NCBI GenBank assembly: GCA_036571765.1 | Contig: BROE01000003.1 | Location: 7,478,336-7,542,335, forward strand | Source of the DNA: Plecoglossus altivelis | Taxonomy: Eukaryota > Chordata > Actinopteri > Osmeriformes > Plecoglossidae | Length of the DNA stretch: 64,000 bases | Reading direction: 5' to 3' | In this document: positions 37,901-50,900 of the stretch, in pieces | Layout of the letters: every line of letters begins with the position of its first letter | How positions within the stretch are numbered: position 1 is the stretch's first letter | Made by a program: the position numbers and the translations under genes | The notes under the pieces: generated by a model | Seen by the model: the letters and a program-made list of their open reading frames with translations, nothing else | Databases searched by the model: none | Told to the model about the DNA's origin: nothing

Positions 37901-40691
37901 GCTTGGTGGCTAGGCTCTCACGCGTAACACGGCTTGTCTCTCTCATCACAGCAGTTTACCAGCTAAAATTTTTACTAAAAGGAGCACAGCAGATCGCCAT
38001 TTGTTTCTCCTGAGGTAATAGTGCCCCATCCTGTCCCCGATATTAACTTCACAGTGGAGTAGAGTCAGTTGTCCTCATCCTGTCTGATTTAGACGTGTGC
38101 AGTACTGATATCTCATTCCTCAACTGTCTTTCAATCTATAAAACACATTCCAATGTCTTATGTCTGTCTTTCTGTCTTTCTTTCTCTCTCTCTAATAACA
38201 ATGATATCTCCACTCAATACTGTGTGTGGACACAAACACAAGTAGTTAACAAAGTGCACAGGGCCCTGTAATATAATTACTTATGGATTTACTATACATC
38301 GCAATGTACACAAACCATATACCATTACTTGTCAATGGTTTGCAAAGGACATGATTGGAGCAGTGTAAAAGCTGTATTGTGCCTAACAGTGGGAAGTGAT
38401 TAGAGTGCAATAGTGGGCTGCATGGCTTTGATAATAATTGAGAACACTCTGTTTGCGCAGATTCCTCCTCAGTTGCCCCGAGTCACACATGAAAGATGTT
38501 AATGTAGCTTGCAGCACCAGGAGAGAAGACTGATGTTCCAATCCCCGCAAACTATTGACAAAAACAAAAACTTGAAGAAGACTGCTGCTGATTGGTAACT
38601 TAGCGACAGATCCCTTCTAGTAAATGAAGCAGCTATGCCAGCTTTCGGCAGGAACAATTCTTTTGTTTCAGAGGGGATGAGATCAATTAGACGGCAAATA
38701 AACTGTCCCTGGAAGAGTTTAAACACACTCTCCCAAACAGAAGTTCGGCAACTTCTCTTTGAGGAAAAGAGAAGCTATTTCTTTCAATTCATATGATGCT
38801 TCTGTCTCTAGCATTGGCATCAGAGAGCTCTTAAAATGAGCACAGACCCGTTTTTTTCACATCAGGGATGAAGACAATTGTTTCAGTCCAATTTGGGCTG
38901 CTGTAAGGGGTTGATCATAAGCACATCCTGGGACTTTGAGTAAGGGTCTGTGCTGACACTGCTGTTGTTAAGGCTATTGCACACTGAGCAGCCAGAAAGC
39001 CGGGCTGACAAGGACCTGCACTCAGCACAGGGAGAGCTCTCATCCAGAAACAAGGAGCTCAGGGGAACAAAAGAAAAAAACACCCCAAAAAGCGACTTGA
39101 AAACAACAACAAAACATCTCAGAACCCTCCAGTGAAGCAGCAGTTAGGTGATTGCCAGCTGCACTACAACTCCAGATTACCAGGCTCGGTGAGAGCCTTT
39201 AAGCAATCGCTTTGAGCTGTAGCATCTCCAGCTCCTTAATCAGATGGGCTGGGGAGACAGGGAGACAGGGAACGCACAGTTGTGACACGCAAAGGGCTCA
39301 GCGCAGCGGGTGATCGACTCATAATCAGCAATCAGATATTAGAGCCAGCCCATGGGGGCGGGGTACTAATCTCAGAAAGGTCAAGAACCTCTCCACAGCT
39401 TGTCAACCTTGCCACCCCTGCGGACACACCCATACATTGTCTGGGAGAGCCCCCCTCTAGGTTGTCCCCTGCACTCCATTCAGCGTTCAGGACCATGGGG
39501 CAAAGAGGCAGACTGTGGTGGAATGTTTGTTTGCCATCCTTCTGGGAATCACCATTGTCAATGGATTAGAACTCTTATATTGTTATTGAGAGAAAGACTA
39601 CTTCATCACTCAGGCCCCTGATAAACATTGGCCTATTTGTATCTACACCATTTCAAACCACACCAAGTTAAATGCACATTTCCATTTCAAATCCATCCAT
39701 CCATCCATTGTCTACTGCTAATCCCCGGGAGGGATTGCAGTGGCGCTTGTTCCCATTGAGGGGTCGCGGGTGACTGGAGCCTAACCCAGTAGTTTTCGGG
39801 CCATAGGCGGGTACACCCTGGACTGGAGCCAGCAAGTCGCAGGGCCCATTTCAAATCATTTAATCATATAATTAGCACCAAAGAAGCATTATTTTATTGA
39901 AATAAATATATGTGCATACAAATCAATTCTAAGTGGACTGTTCCAACAAGGATGTTTCCCTTTGCTATTCATGCTGATATAACAATTTGCTTTGTACCGG
40001 TTTTGTTTGGAAAAGTATGCCGGAGGCAAGCTACCCAGAGACTTAGTTACATACTGGGGCCTATACTCTGCTACATCTCTGTTTTGACAACTCCAAACCA
40101 TTCTTGTGTCTGTGTCTGAATAGAACTACTCAGCTAGGACAGTGCCCCCCAGCTGTTAAGGAGTGCTACTTCCACAGATAATTATCAGCCTCTGCCTCCA
40201 CCATCATGCCTCTACATAATCAATGTGCTTTCTATACTCTCTCTCCTTTGTAAACAAGACAGGTCCCAGGGAGTGAGCAGAGACCACCTTTGCTAATGCC
40301 ACCTCTATCTTCATTAATTGAAACTCCTGCCACCCCCATACATTTTGGAGAAGACAGAGGCATGCTCAATCCCCAGACTTCAGATCCTCCTCTTCACATA
40401 TCTCCCAGAGCCTCATCCAGAGCACACCATACCGCCTTCACCAATCCAGAAACCTTCAACTTTACTCAGTCAACCACTCCTTGTTAGCCAAAGCTTAGCT
40501 GCCTATGCACTGGCCCATACTATGCATATAGGAACATTAAAGGCTGAGTTTGACAGAATGTTGTCAACACCTCTAAGGTGTCATACATAGCACATCAGAG
40601 ACACTCTAGAGGTGACACTCACAAGAGACAGCATAGATCTCTCTCTCTGTCCTTCTCTGGCTCTTTCTGTCTCCCTGTCTCTCTCTTACAC

Positions 40692-40780
<89 letters not shown>

Positions 40781-41862
40781 TACACACACCAGAGAACCAT
40801 TCCGTTCCCACCTCACCTCAACAGGGTGGGCACTGAAGGAGACAGTGCAGCTGATTATAAATCCCACAAACAACAATGCTTGCCTTTCACTGAGATCTGA
40901 TTACAGCAAGGTTGAGTAGAGAGTAGCCTGGTATTTCAGAGGGAATACAGGTCAGCTCTGTAGTAGTGTTCAGAGCAAGACACAGACCTGATGGATACGG
41001 GGCATAGCTATCCAAGAAAATTGAGATAGAAAAAAGGAAATGCAGAAAGAGGGATATGGAGGAAAAGGGAGGCATATAGACAGAAAGATGGGGATGGGGA
41101 GGGACAGGCCAAACACTGCAGGCTCTGGAGAAAATACTTCAGCTCAGACTAGACTCCCCCCTCTCCCTCTCTCTTTTTTGTTCTGACAAGCAAAGTGCCC
41201 CACTCCCAACACCTTGCACCTTATGTGTCTTTATTCCTCAGTATTTGAGTCAGACAAAACGCAAAATCAATAATGCTTTTTCTCCTCCATTTCCTCTTTG
41301 ATGCAACTTCAAAAGGCCAGTGGACAGCACTCCAGAGGCCAGGGTTGAAAAAAAAGGTAATGGTACAAAACACTCAGACACTAAAAGTAGTTGAAAAACC
41401 TTTCCACTTCCAAATCCTTTGCTCAGTTAATGTTTCAGCTCAGGCCAGGTGAAGATGAGATGGCAGGGTTGAACGGCGCAACCCTGTTGCACAGACAGAA
41501 AATATTAGAAGATTCTTTTTTTAAAAATATTAGTTATCGATAAACCTTTAGCTGCTATGAAATGGTCTAATTGAATCAACCAGACAACAGACTGATAACA
41601 ACACCCCCATTTTTCCTCACTGCTCTGGGAGCATAATCCATTGACTAGTTACTTTGTCCTTTCATTCTCTCTTTCACAAATCTAGGCAGTCTCCTCTTCA
41701 TGCTTTATTTCTCTCTTCACCTTTATAAACAGCACGTACCTGTCCTGGCTGCTTTTATACAGCTAAATCAAAAATCCATGCTATCGATGGCTAGTCAATA
41801 TCACATTAACCAGTCCATCCACACACAGTGGTCTGAGCTGGCACACATGCAGAAAGGCAGAA

Positions 41863-41936
<74 letters not shown>

Positions 41937-41940
41937 CCAG

Positions 41941-41976
<36 letters not shown>

Positions 41977-44900
41977 CGTGTCTCACTGCAAGCTGCAGAC
42001 ACCAGCACAGCTTACACACTTTAATTACCTGTGGAGACACACTCTGCTTCCTCCCAGCCAAGCATTGGGGGCGTGCATTCAGACACACACGCACACACAG
42101 ACACACACTAAATTGCACACAATCACACTGCCACTAAGCACTGCTTAACTCTGTCAACAGGACTAATGTTTGCCTTCACCGTATTCTGATGATTACCTGT
42201 CTCATAAATTCAGTTGACAATGTTTGATAAATTATTGATTGAAACTAATACTACCGTAAGTATTCAGTATTTATTTTAACAGAATTTGTACGAAATACAG
42301 TCTGTCATAACATCCTCATATTTTTAATATTATATGCAAATGGAGAAAGAGACAGATAGGTTGAAAAGCAGATAGAACCATATTTTTACTGTCACCTTAA
42401 GCCCTTTCTCCTGTAATCTCTATGTCTTCATTCCTTAAATTGGATGATCCTCAAGCTTGTTAAACTCTGCTGTGGTGTTTTGCCAGAGTCTTTGGCATGC
42501 ATTGGTCAAGAGCCCTTGACTCAGGAATATATTTGAATACTCTTGCAAACACACAGAGGCACATAGTTACAGCATGCATTTGACAGCACTCATCAGACAC
42601 AACTTCAGCATTGTGATGAGATTAAAAAAGCACTGCGATGGCCGGCAGAATTATTGCAAGGGTTAATTTAAATACAGATGAAATGAACTTCACTTTTTTC
42701 TGTCTTTTTGCACATCAAACATCTTTCTTTAATTATGTAATTACTATTTTGAATTTTCATCTTAATTGTGCTGAGTAGGCTGGCTAATTTGCATGGGGTA
42801 ATGAGAGGGATGTTTCCATTCCAGGTAATTAGGTACTTGAGAGAGGCGGTGTGGTGTGGCTGTGAGGCTGGAGAGGCAGAAGAATAGTGGAAGGGATGGA
42901 GGTGGAAAGAGGCCCAGAGAAATAGAAAGTGAGACAGAAGGAGAGAAGCAGAGACAGGGAAGACAGAGGAAAAGAGAAAGAGACAGATGCATGCTTTGCT
43001 TTTGCTGTCTGTTTATTAAAGTGCATGTACCTTGTAAAAATGTTTGTATTGTTACACAAATATCAATACCTGTCTCTTCAACTTGTTGGCTTCAATACAA
43101 CAGTATCCTACACATGATTAACTTTTGGACAGAATTTCTTCTGCAACCACAGCCAATTGTATGACAATTAATTAATAATATCCGTGTGCATGTGCAAAGA
43201 TTTAATTTCCATATCAACCACACAACAGCCCAAAAGGGATCAATATTTCTGTCCATTTCAAATAAATATCTTGTCAATGACATCCAAATGAAGGACAGTG
43301 GGTCAGAGGGTCATGTTCATATCTGCCTTAGTGGCAGTGCCTGTCACTCTCCTACCACTTCACACTGCACTCACACATAACTAGGAAGGCATTGTCTACC
43401 TCAGCCTGCTCACACACAGTGATGGACAGCACCTTAAGAGAGAATTTCACACGGCTCTTCCTCTCAGTCCAAAGGTGTTGAGGGCTGTCAGAATTCACCT
43501 GTCTAAAAGGGACCTAGTCAACCTTACTGTGACTGCAATAAAAATACGTTACAGCTGACTGATACAGCGTATGGACATTAATAGCCTATCAAACATTTAT
43601 TCATCCTAACTACTTCAAGGTAAACAAGTAAAGTGTATATATGATATTTTTAAGCAAACTGAACACACACATTTTCAAATGCAAAAAAACTTTTTTTTAG
43701 AACACCACAGATACCCTAGACTCTGGTACAATCAGAGGCTGTGTGTATGTAGCGCCTCAGTCAGAAAGCCAGGATGAGGTCCGTAAGGGGTAACAGAAGC
43801 CGTCCTGGGATCTTGTCTCCTCTGCAAGCCCTGACACACTCTATATGACAGCTGCCGCTTCCTCACCTCGTTTGCATGAAGCCATGCAATATGTGTGCAT
43901 GCATGACGGTGTACATGTGAATGTATGTGCATGTGTTTGGCTTTCTTATGGGCATGTGTGTACATGCTAGAATGAGTGTAATTCTATTTTGACTGTGAAT
44001 AGATGTGAATGCATGTATAAAAGTGTGTGTGTATGTGTGCGTGTGTGTTCTTTTATGTGGTATTTCAATGTCAAAAAAGGATGGGACGCATGTGTGTATG
44101 AGAGAGAGATTGAATGAGAGAGGGGGAGAGAGTGATAATGAGGGAGTGAGCAAGAGAGAGAGATAGTGGGGGTTGGAGCAAAGGGATTAAGCATGCAGGA
44201 TCAACATTATAGAGACTAGGAGGACCACGTCTTGCCTGCATGGCCACACAAGTACACACAGCAATCCCCCCAAAAATAGGTCAGTGGAACACAACACACA
44301 CTTCCACAGACAATCCACCCATGTGCACACACACACACATTCACACACTAGTATCAACTCAAAGAATCACCATCTGACAGTGAAGTCTGTGACTCCTGTC
44401 TGTGACCCAGGTTGAACGCTACGGCACACACATCTGAGGAGACATGTCCTCTGGGCTGGAACAACAGGAGTGAACAGGCACAACCCCCAGGCCCCCTCCA
44501 CCTTGCTTCCACTCCAAGACCTTACAGGTACCGTGGTGCCCCAATCTGCTCTCCTCATCAGGGTGAGGACCACACCGCCTTTGGTTTCTGAATTGCCTCA
44601 CAAACTCAGACTCAAACACATACCACTCTCACCAAGCCAGACTTAATGTGGTGAAAATAAAACAAGTCTTGTTACAAACGTCATGTCTTTCATTTAAAAT
44701 GTGGTATTTAAAACTATCCCTTCTGAATAAAATAGCTTTGATAAATCAATTAAATATTAGAATACATCATAAGCAGCAGAATACCCTGGAAATCATCACA
44801 TTCAGATTCAGAGGCAGCCTACTACTACTCTCTGTCTTGCTCCCTCACACTCCCTTCTTCCCCCGCACTCTGTGACACTCTTTCCTTGCAAGCGGCTGAA

Positions 44901-47900
44901 ATGGAGAGTTGGCAGGCTGTGAATAGACAAGCTTCACTCTCTACTTGTCACTCCGAGGCTGTCTCATGCACAGTGGTAGATCAGCATGCATTCTGCTCTT
45001 ACCTTTCATAGCTGAAATCACAAAATACATAATTAAGCTCCGAGTCCATAAGAGAACACTATTACCACCGCAAAGCCTTCTACTGCTGTCTCAGCAGCAG
45101 CTGGCCAGCACAGCTCTGTCTCCCAGCCTCCGAGCATGACCACACGAGAATCCATGTGACTGTGACATCAGCGCTAATGTCCGCCTGCTCCCCGCCCCCT
45201 TGCCTTTGATTGGCACAGCAGGCAGCCAGTGGGGGCGCTGAGAGCTCAGGCAGAGAAGCTGGCCCCTTTCCCACTGATTGCAGTCAGAGTGGTGTCTGAG
45301 GGCTCGCTAGACACAGCACACTTTCACTATCGCCCCTTGCTTATCTTCTCTGGGAGAGTCATAACAGTGGTTCTGTTCTGCACCAGACATCTCCTCTTCA
45401 TGGATTTTCTTTTCACTCTAGATGTTCTTCATTCCTTATGTCCAAATGTGAAAGAATAAGGGAGAAAAATAAAGTTGAAAGAGGTGGGTCGAGCAAGTAG
45501 AGAGGAATAAAAAGAAATTAAGAGTAAGAAAAAAATAAACGGAAAAAGAAAGGGTGATATGAGTAATGTATTAAATGCGTATAGAAATTTTAGAGACATT
45601 GAGAGAGTGAAAGAGAGAGAAAAGAGAGAGAGAGAGAGAGAAGAAGAGGTGGGCTGAGAGGCACTGTAATTCCCCATGGCTCAGTGATAGCAGTGGCCCT
45701 GTCCTTCCTCACTGGTCTGTAGATAGGATAGATCTGTATGGCTCCAGATGTCTCGGAGCAGCCCCTCTCCCCTGACCACTCCATAGGACACACACATATC
45801 TCCTCTCCTGCCGCTCCCTCACACGACGCTGGCAGGTGAAGAAGGGGAGATAGTAACGAAAAAGGTTTCGCTGATCTCCTCCACCCCACAGCGACCAGAG
45901 GATGAGTTTACCCCTATCGTTCTTTCTCTCCCCCTCCCCCTTCTCTCATACTCTTTCTCATTCTTTTTCTTCTCCACCTTTCAATCTCTTCGTCTTCCCC
46001 TTTTTCTTCCTGTCTCTTTTTTTCCCCCTCCTTCCGTCTCTCTTCCTCCCTCATATAATAATCTGCTCAGACCTTTACCAGCTGGCGCTCTCTGATACAA
46101 TATTCTGGTTTTAGTGCAATCCAGTTCTGGCCAAGCCAGCTTCATTTTGAATCTCCATGAATAAGCGGGTGTTCATTTCATCTCTTCACGAGTGCAAACT
46201 GCTAAACATTTCATGGCTTTATTTCCAACAGTCTCAGAAGCATCAGTTTATGACTACAGTGAGTGTAGGACACGGGACAAACTGTACACTGTCTTCTTTG
46301 CTAAACCACAGCCTAAAGTAACTATTGAACGAAACCTAAAGCTGGATGATTATTACTCAATTTTACTTGACTTTAGTGAATTATAAATGATTACTTTAAT
46401 TTAATTTCAATACTGTGCTGTGCATGTCTCCACAACAATAAAAAATGAATATTCTGGTTGCTAAAGAGCTGTAAACCATACACTACTACATACCCTAATA
46501 TGCAAATAGACTCTCTTGATCAGACACCATCACTCTAGTAAACGTAAGTCTTTCATAAGGACCCCAAGTATGAAACATTAATGCACTAAACATTTTCGCT
46601 CATGCTGTGCCAACGTCGCTCTGTCACTGCACAGTATCTAATAAAAAAATGATTTTGAGGGCAGAATTTAAATGAGGTGTGTCATGATAACAGACAAGAG
46701 AACAGGATGCCTTGGTAAAAAACTAAAATGATTTTTTCTTTTGTCAGGTTGGGAGTTAGAACCACAGGAGCCCCCATAGTTGTCTGAATGAGAACCCCGG
46801 CCCATGCTGCAGGGACTGGGTAAACTGTCACTCTCTGTGGTCGACTGTGTGAAAGTGCAATATCCATCATTCTCAACTGAGGGGACAGGTACATCTGCTG
46901 GTGTTCCTGCGTGCCTGTTTTCCTGTTTATAAAACACTGTGACTTCTCCCTCTCTGTGACCCGTCAGTCTCACACACATGCACATACATAGACACACGCA
47001 CATTTGCATGCACTAAGATGACTGGCCGGATAACAAATGTTATGTCTGCAAGTTGGTTATCTGACCGTGGAACATCTGTGTGCATCTCTGTCTGTGAAAC
47101 TGAAAGTGGGAGAAGTTTATCAGAGTGCATTGTGTTTGGTGTTGGCCTGTAAACGTGACTAAGTGAGTGTTTCATAAAAACTAGACACTGCTCAAATCAT
47201 TCACTGATATAGCACCATTAACACAAACATCATGAATTCATGTCAAGGCCATCTTCAAAATAAAAAAAGGATACAGTGGCTGTGTGAACATATTTTTTTT
47301 CTCAGTCAAAAGCACTTATCCTTGTTCATATCCTTGCAAGGAGAGTCAACACAAAGCCATGGTGCCCTTGCCTCTCTGGGTGCTAGTTCTCCCTATCCCT
47401 GACATTGACCCCTAGCCTTACAGCCCTGTCAGGTTTGCTCATACCAGCTACAGTACTGCACTCTCAGCTAAGGATAATCCTGGGAATAACTGGACAGCCA
47501 CAGATATTCTGTCTCAGGCCATGCTCTGGTACACACTGGATCCAAGCCATGGGGCTTCTGAGGACAGCTGCTTTGAGCAAGACCACTTCCTCTGCATTTG
47601 ATGGCCCAATCTCTCTACCACCGGCTATTATCTGTGACGGAATGCCAATACTGGTGCTACTGAAGTCATTAAGACATTGACCAGGCTAGAAAACACCATT
47701 TAACTAAGTGCCAACTGTGCGCATGAATATGGATTGAAGTGTGTTTGATACCATTCTTTTAAATTGATTTTACGTTTTGATTTAAAGATTGAATGTGTCT
47801 GTCCTTTAAGGTATTCATAGTACATCAGAAACATAATGACTACCTGATTACTATCCTGAGGGTGACGATACTGAAGGGTCCCTCTAGGTGTGTGAAGACC

Positions 47901-50900
47901 CCATCCCCCGACAGTCTGCACACACACACATTGCCTCTGCTCTGCACAAACACTGGCCCAGTAAAGTGTCTCGCTCTCCGCACTGATTAATTCAAGCAAA
48001 TGTATTTATTGTAAACAAGCCCTGTGGGATGGAATTCAATTGAGAGGAGGCGCCAAGCCTCCGCTGGTGCCCCCGGAGGAAAGAAGAGGACCAGAGCCGA
48101 TAATAGCCTCATTAGCACTCTGTCAGTAGCCATCCCACGCGCTGGGCTCACCACACAGCTGATACCACCATAATTCCTGCACAACTGGAACTGCTCGGCC
48201 GTCATCTCCCCTCCAATCCTCCGTTACTCTACGCTACAGCTCCTAGGACTCTCCAGCTGACTGTGTCCAACCCCACCTGCAACAGGAGACATCTCATCAT
48301 AGCTAACTAAGGGTGGGTGGGAGTGGAGGGGGTGCCCCAACTGCCTTGAACAGCTAAACCACATTAACACGGTCTGACAGACACACAGAAACAATACAAA
48401 TCAATTTCATATGCCAGGGATTGCAGGGCAAAATATTGAACAGTAGTTGTACCTACCAATACAGATACCCTAGACAATCATAAACCAATTTAGAGCAATT
48501 TTAGGCAATTTCCTAGGCCTTCTATTTGTACGGAAGACTTCAATACAACATACAGACAGCAAAGGGAATATTCTTTTCAGGGAGAGAAGAAGAGAGAAGG
48601 GGAGCCTATTTGGTCTCTTTCAAATGTGCAGAGGGCCAGGTTTTCTAAACTGAGGTTTAAGTTTGCACATGGTAAGTGTGGAAACATAGATGGATGTTGT
48701 GTCTTGAAAGGTTCACAATATAATGTGTACCTAGAGGAAATGGTCCTCTGCCATCATGGGAAAGTACATTCCACCAATTTCAAATCATATTTCCATATAA
48801 CAGTCGGATCAGTTTGAATCTCCTCTCAACAACAATGGCACTCTGTAACTGAGAATATGTTTCAGTTCAGACAAAACAGTTTTGCAGAGGATAGCAGTAA
48901 ACAACACAATGTAAGAGACCTAGAATGTTCTTTTGCAGGAGAGTTCATGTTAGTACCTTCTGAATATGGAAAATTTGATCAGCATTAAACTCCACTTGTG
49001 CCTCCTCTAATTGAAAGCATCAGATGCCCCCAGCATTTAGTATGTACTGCAGCTGCATCATAGAGGCTATTGATGTTGCTGTCATTGCTTTCTTGGATTT
49101 ACAGTAATAAGGGTGAAAACCCATGCACTTTCTTTTGACTCTAGGCAGTCTGAAATATGAGAAACGCAGTCTGACAGGTCAAACTATGTAGAACAAAAGC
49201 ACCCTTATTAGTTGATCAAGTTCAAGTAATTCACAACCACCTAACAATACACATAAAAAATATATTTGAGAACAATAGATGAGAGATGTAGCCTATAGTA
49301 AACAGGCTTGTCCGTTTAAACTGTTATATGAAAAACATATCAATGCAAATCCTTTTTTTAAACGACACACCCAGTGTCTCTTTCAGATGAAGCTGTCCTT
49401 GGAGAGAAAACAAGAGAGAGATGGAGAGAGGGAGAGAGAGAGATTGAAAGGGGTAAGTGTTCTAAGCAAAGGAAGAAAAGGGAAGAAAGAGTGAGAGATT
49501 ATAGCTGGCATGGCAGGCTGTGTGAGGGGCTTAGCCTGGCTAGGTGGGGAGGTGGAACCCTGTGAATTCTAATGAACTGGCATGACTCCCTAAACCAGCT
49601 CCATCTTCACCACAGGAGAAGAGCAGAGAGGAAAGGAGAGGAAAAAAGTGGAGAGGAAAAGGGAAGAAAGGAGACGAAAAGAGGATTGGTTGGGAAAAGA
49701 GTAGAGAGCCACACCCCCTCTATGGCAAACCAAACAGAGCAGGTCATTTTCCCTGTGATAATTATGGTCATAACCAGGCATGAGGGATTGGTAACAGGCC
49801 TGCTTATTTTTCATGTGCTGCAGAGGCGACAATGTAGCCTGTCTGAGGAAGAGAGGCATGATTATGTGTTTTTTGCCTTTCATGAGGTGACGATGGTAAG
49901 TTTCATTGGCTGCTAAAAAGGGCAGCGGGGGACTTGGCCTTTGAGGGGATGTTAACGAATGAACTTCATTATTGAGGACCATACCAGGAAGACCTCCTGG
50001 AGTGTATGATATATCACCTACCTACGCTACACAACAACAACAACACCAATATAGTACAACATCAACTCTGAGGGATGAGGGCATTTAAGCTAAAATAACT
50101 AACCTTCTGTCGGGAAGACTAAAAAAGAAGTACAACCAAACATGTGCCCATGTTCCATAGACTTCCCCCAAAAATTTGAGATGGGATGTTTTGCGCAGTA
50201 ATTCATTTTCTAGCAATATGAACACACAGAAACCTTTACAATCACCAGAAATGTTTTCTTTCGACACATATTTTAAATTCTGTTTGACGTTACGGTGGTT
50301 GTGTTCCCCTGCCCATATGGCAGTCTAGATCAACACAGCATAGATGACATTCATTTATTAAGAAGAGCCCTGCTCAAGCATGAAAGTTACTTTCCCTAAG
50401 TTCACAGCGCTCAGTAAAAACAAGTGACCCACTATAGGGGACTGGCTTTTTCCGTAAGATTGAAGTAGATCTTCAGGCTATGCACCATGCGCAAACCACT
50501 TAGCCTCCCCTCCCCCTTCTGTTAGTGTTTGCTGGAGTTTCTGTGCAGCAGACAGAGGGACCCTTTTAGTGAGCGTGCACTGAACACTTTTACTCTTGAC
50601 TTATGAGGATGCCATGGGTACTGAGGAGTGATTCATCACTAGGTGTGCTCCTCCTGCACCCTCACACATTAGTAATGTGGTCCTTAGAGGAGGAGTCCTG
50701 TCATCGCTCTGTACCTGGACCCTCAGAACAAGCTAGGTCAACAGGAGGCTGCAATGCCTGCTGGCCCAGTTTTAGTCTTTCACAGCACCTTTAAGTTTTC
50801 TCTGGGTCCGGGAGAACTGAGCCTGATGGAAGGATGAGCTGGGAAGGAAAAAGGCTTGCTAGTCTTCTGTAATACCAGTGTAACATATCTGCATGAGTAA

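Larger units (their letters stand above)
16280..45002 (-). other. Large rora intron (28.7 kb to the alpha4 exon), no other gene found
   Basis: I found no further rora exon and no convincing nested gene. The longest open frames (for example 16672-17196 and 18530-18988, minus strand) lack homology I recognise, exon signals or domain features. The content is unique A/T-rich sequence, microsatellites and a few mobile-element relics listed separately. Several A/T-rich, motif-dense blocks may be regulatory. Confidence 0.65.
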
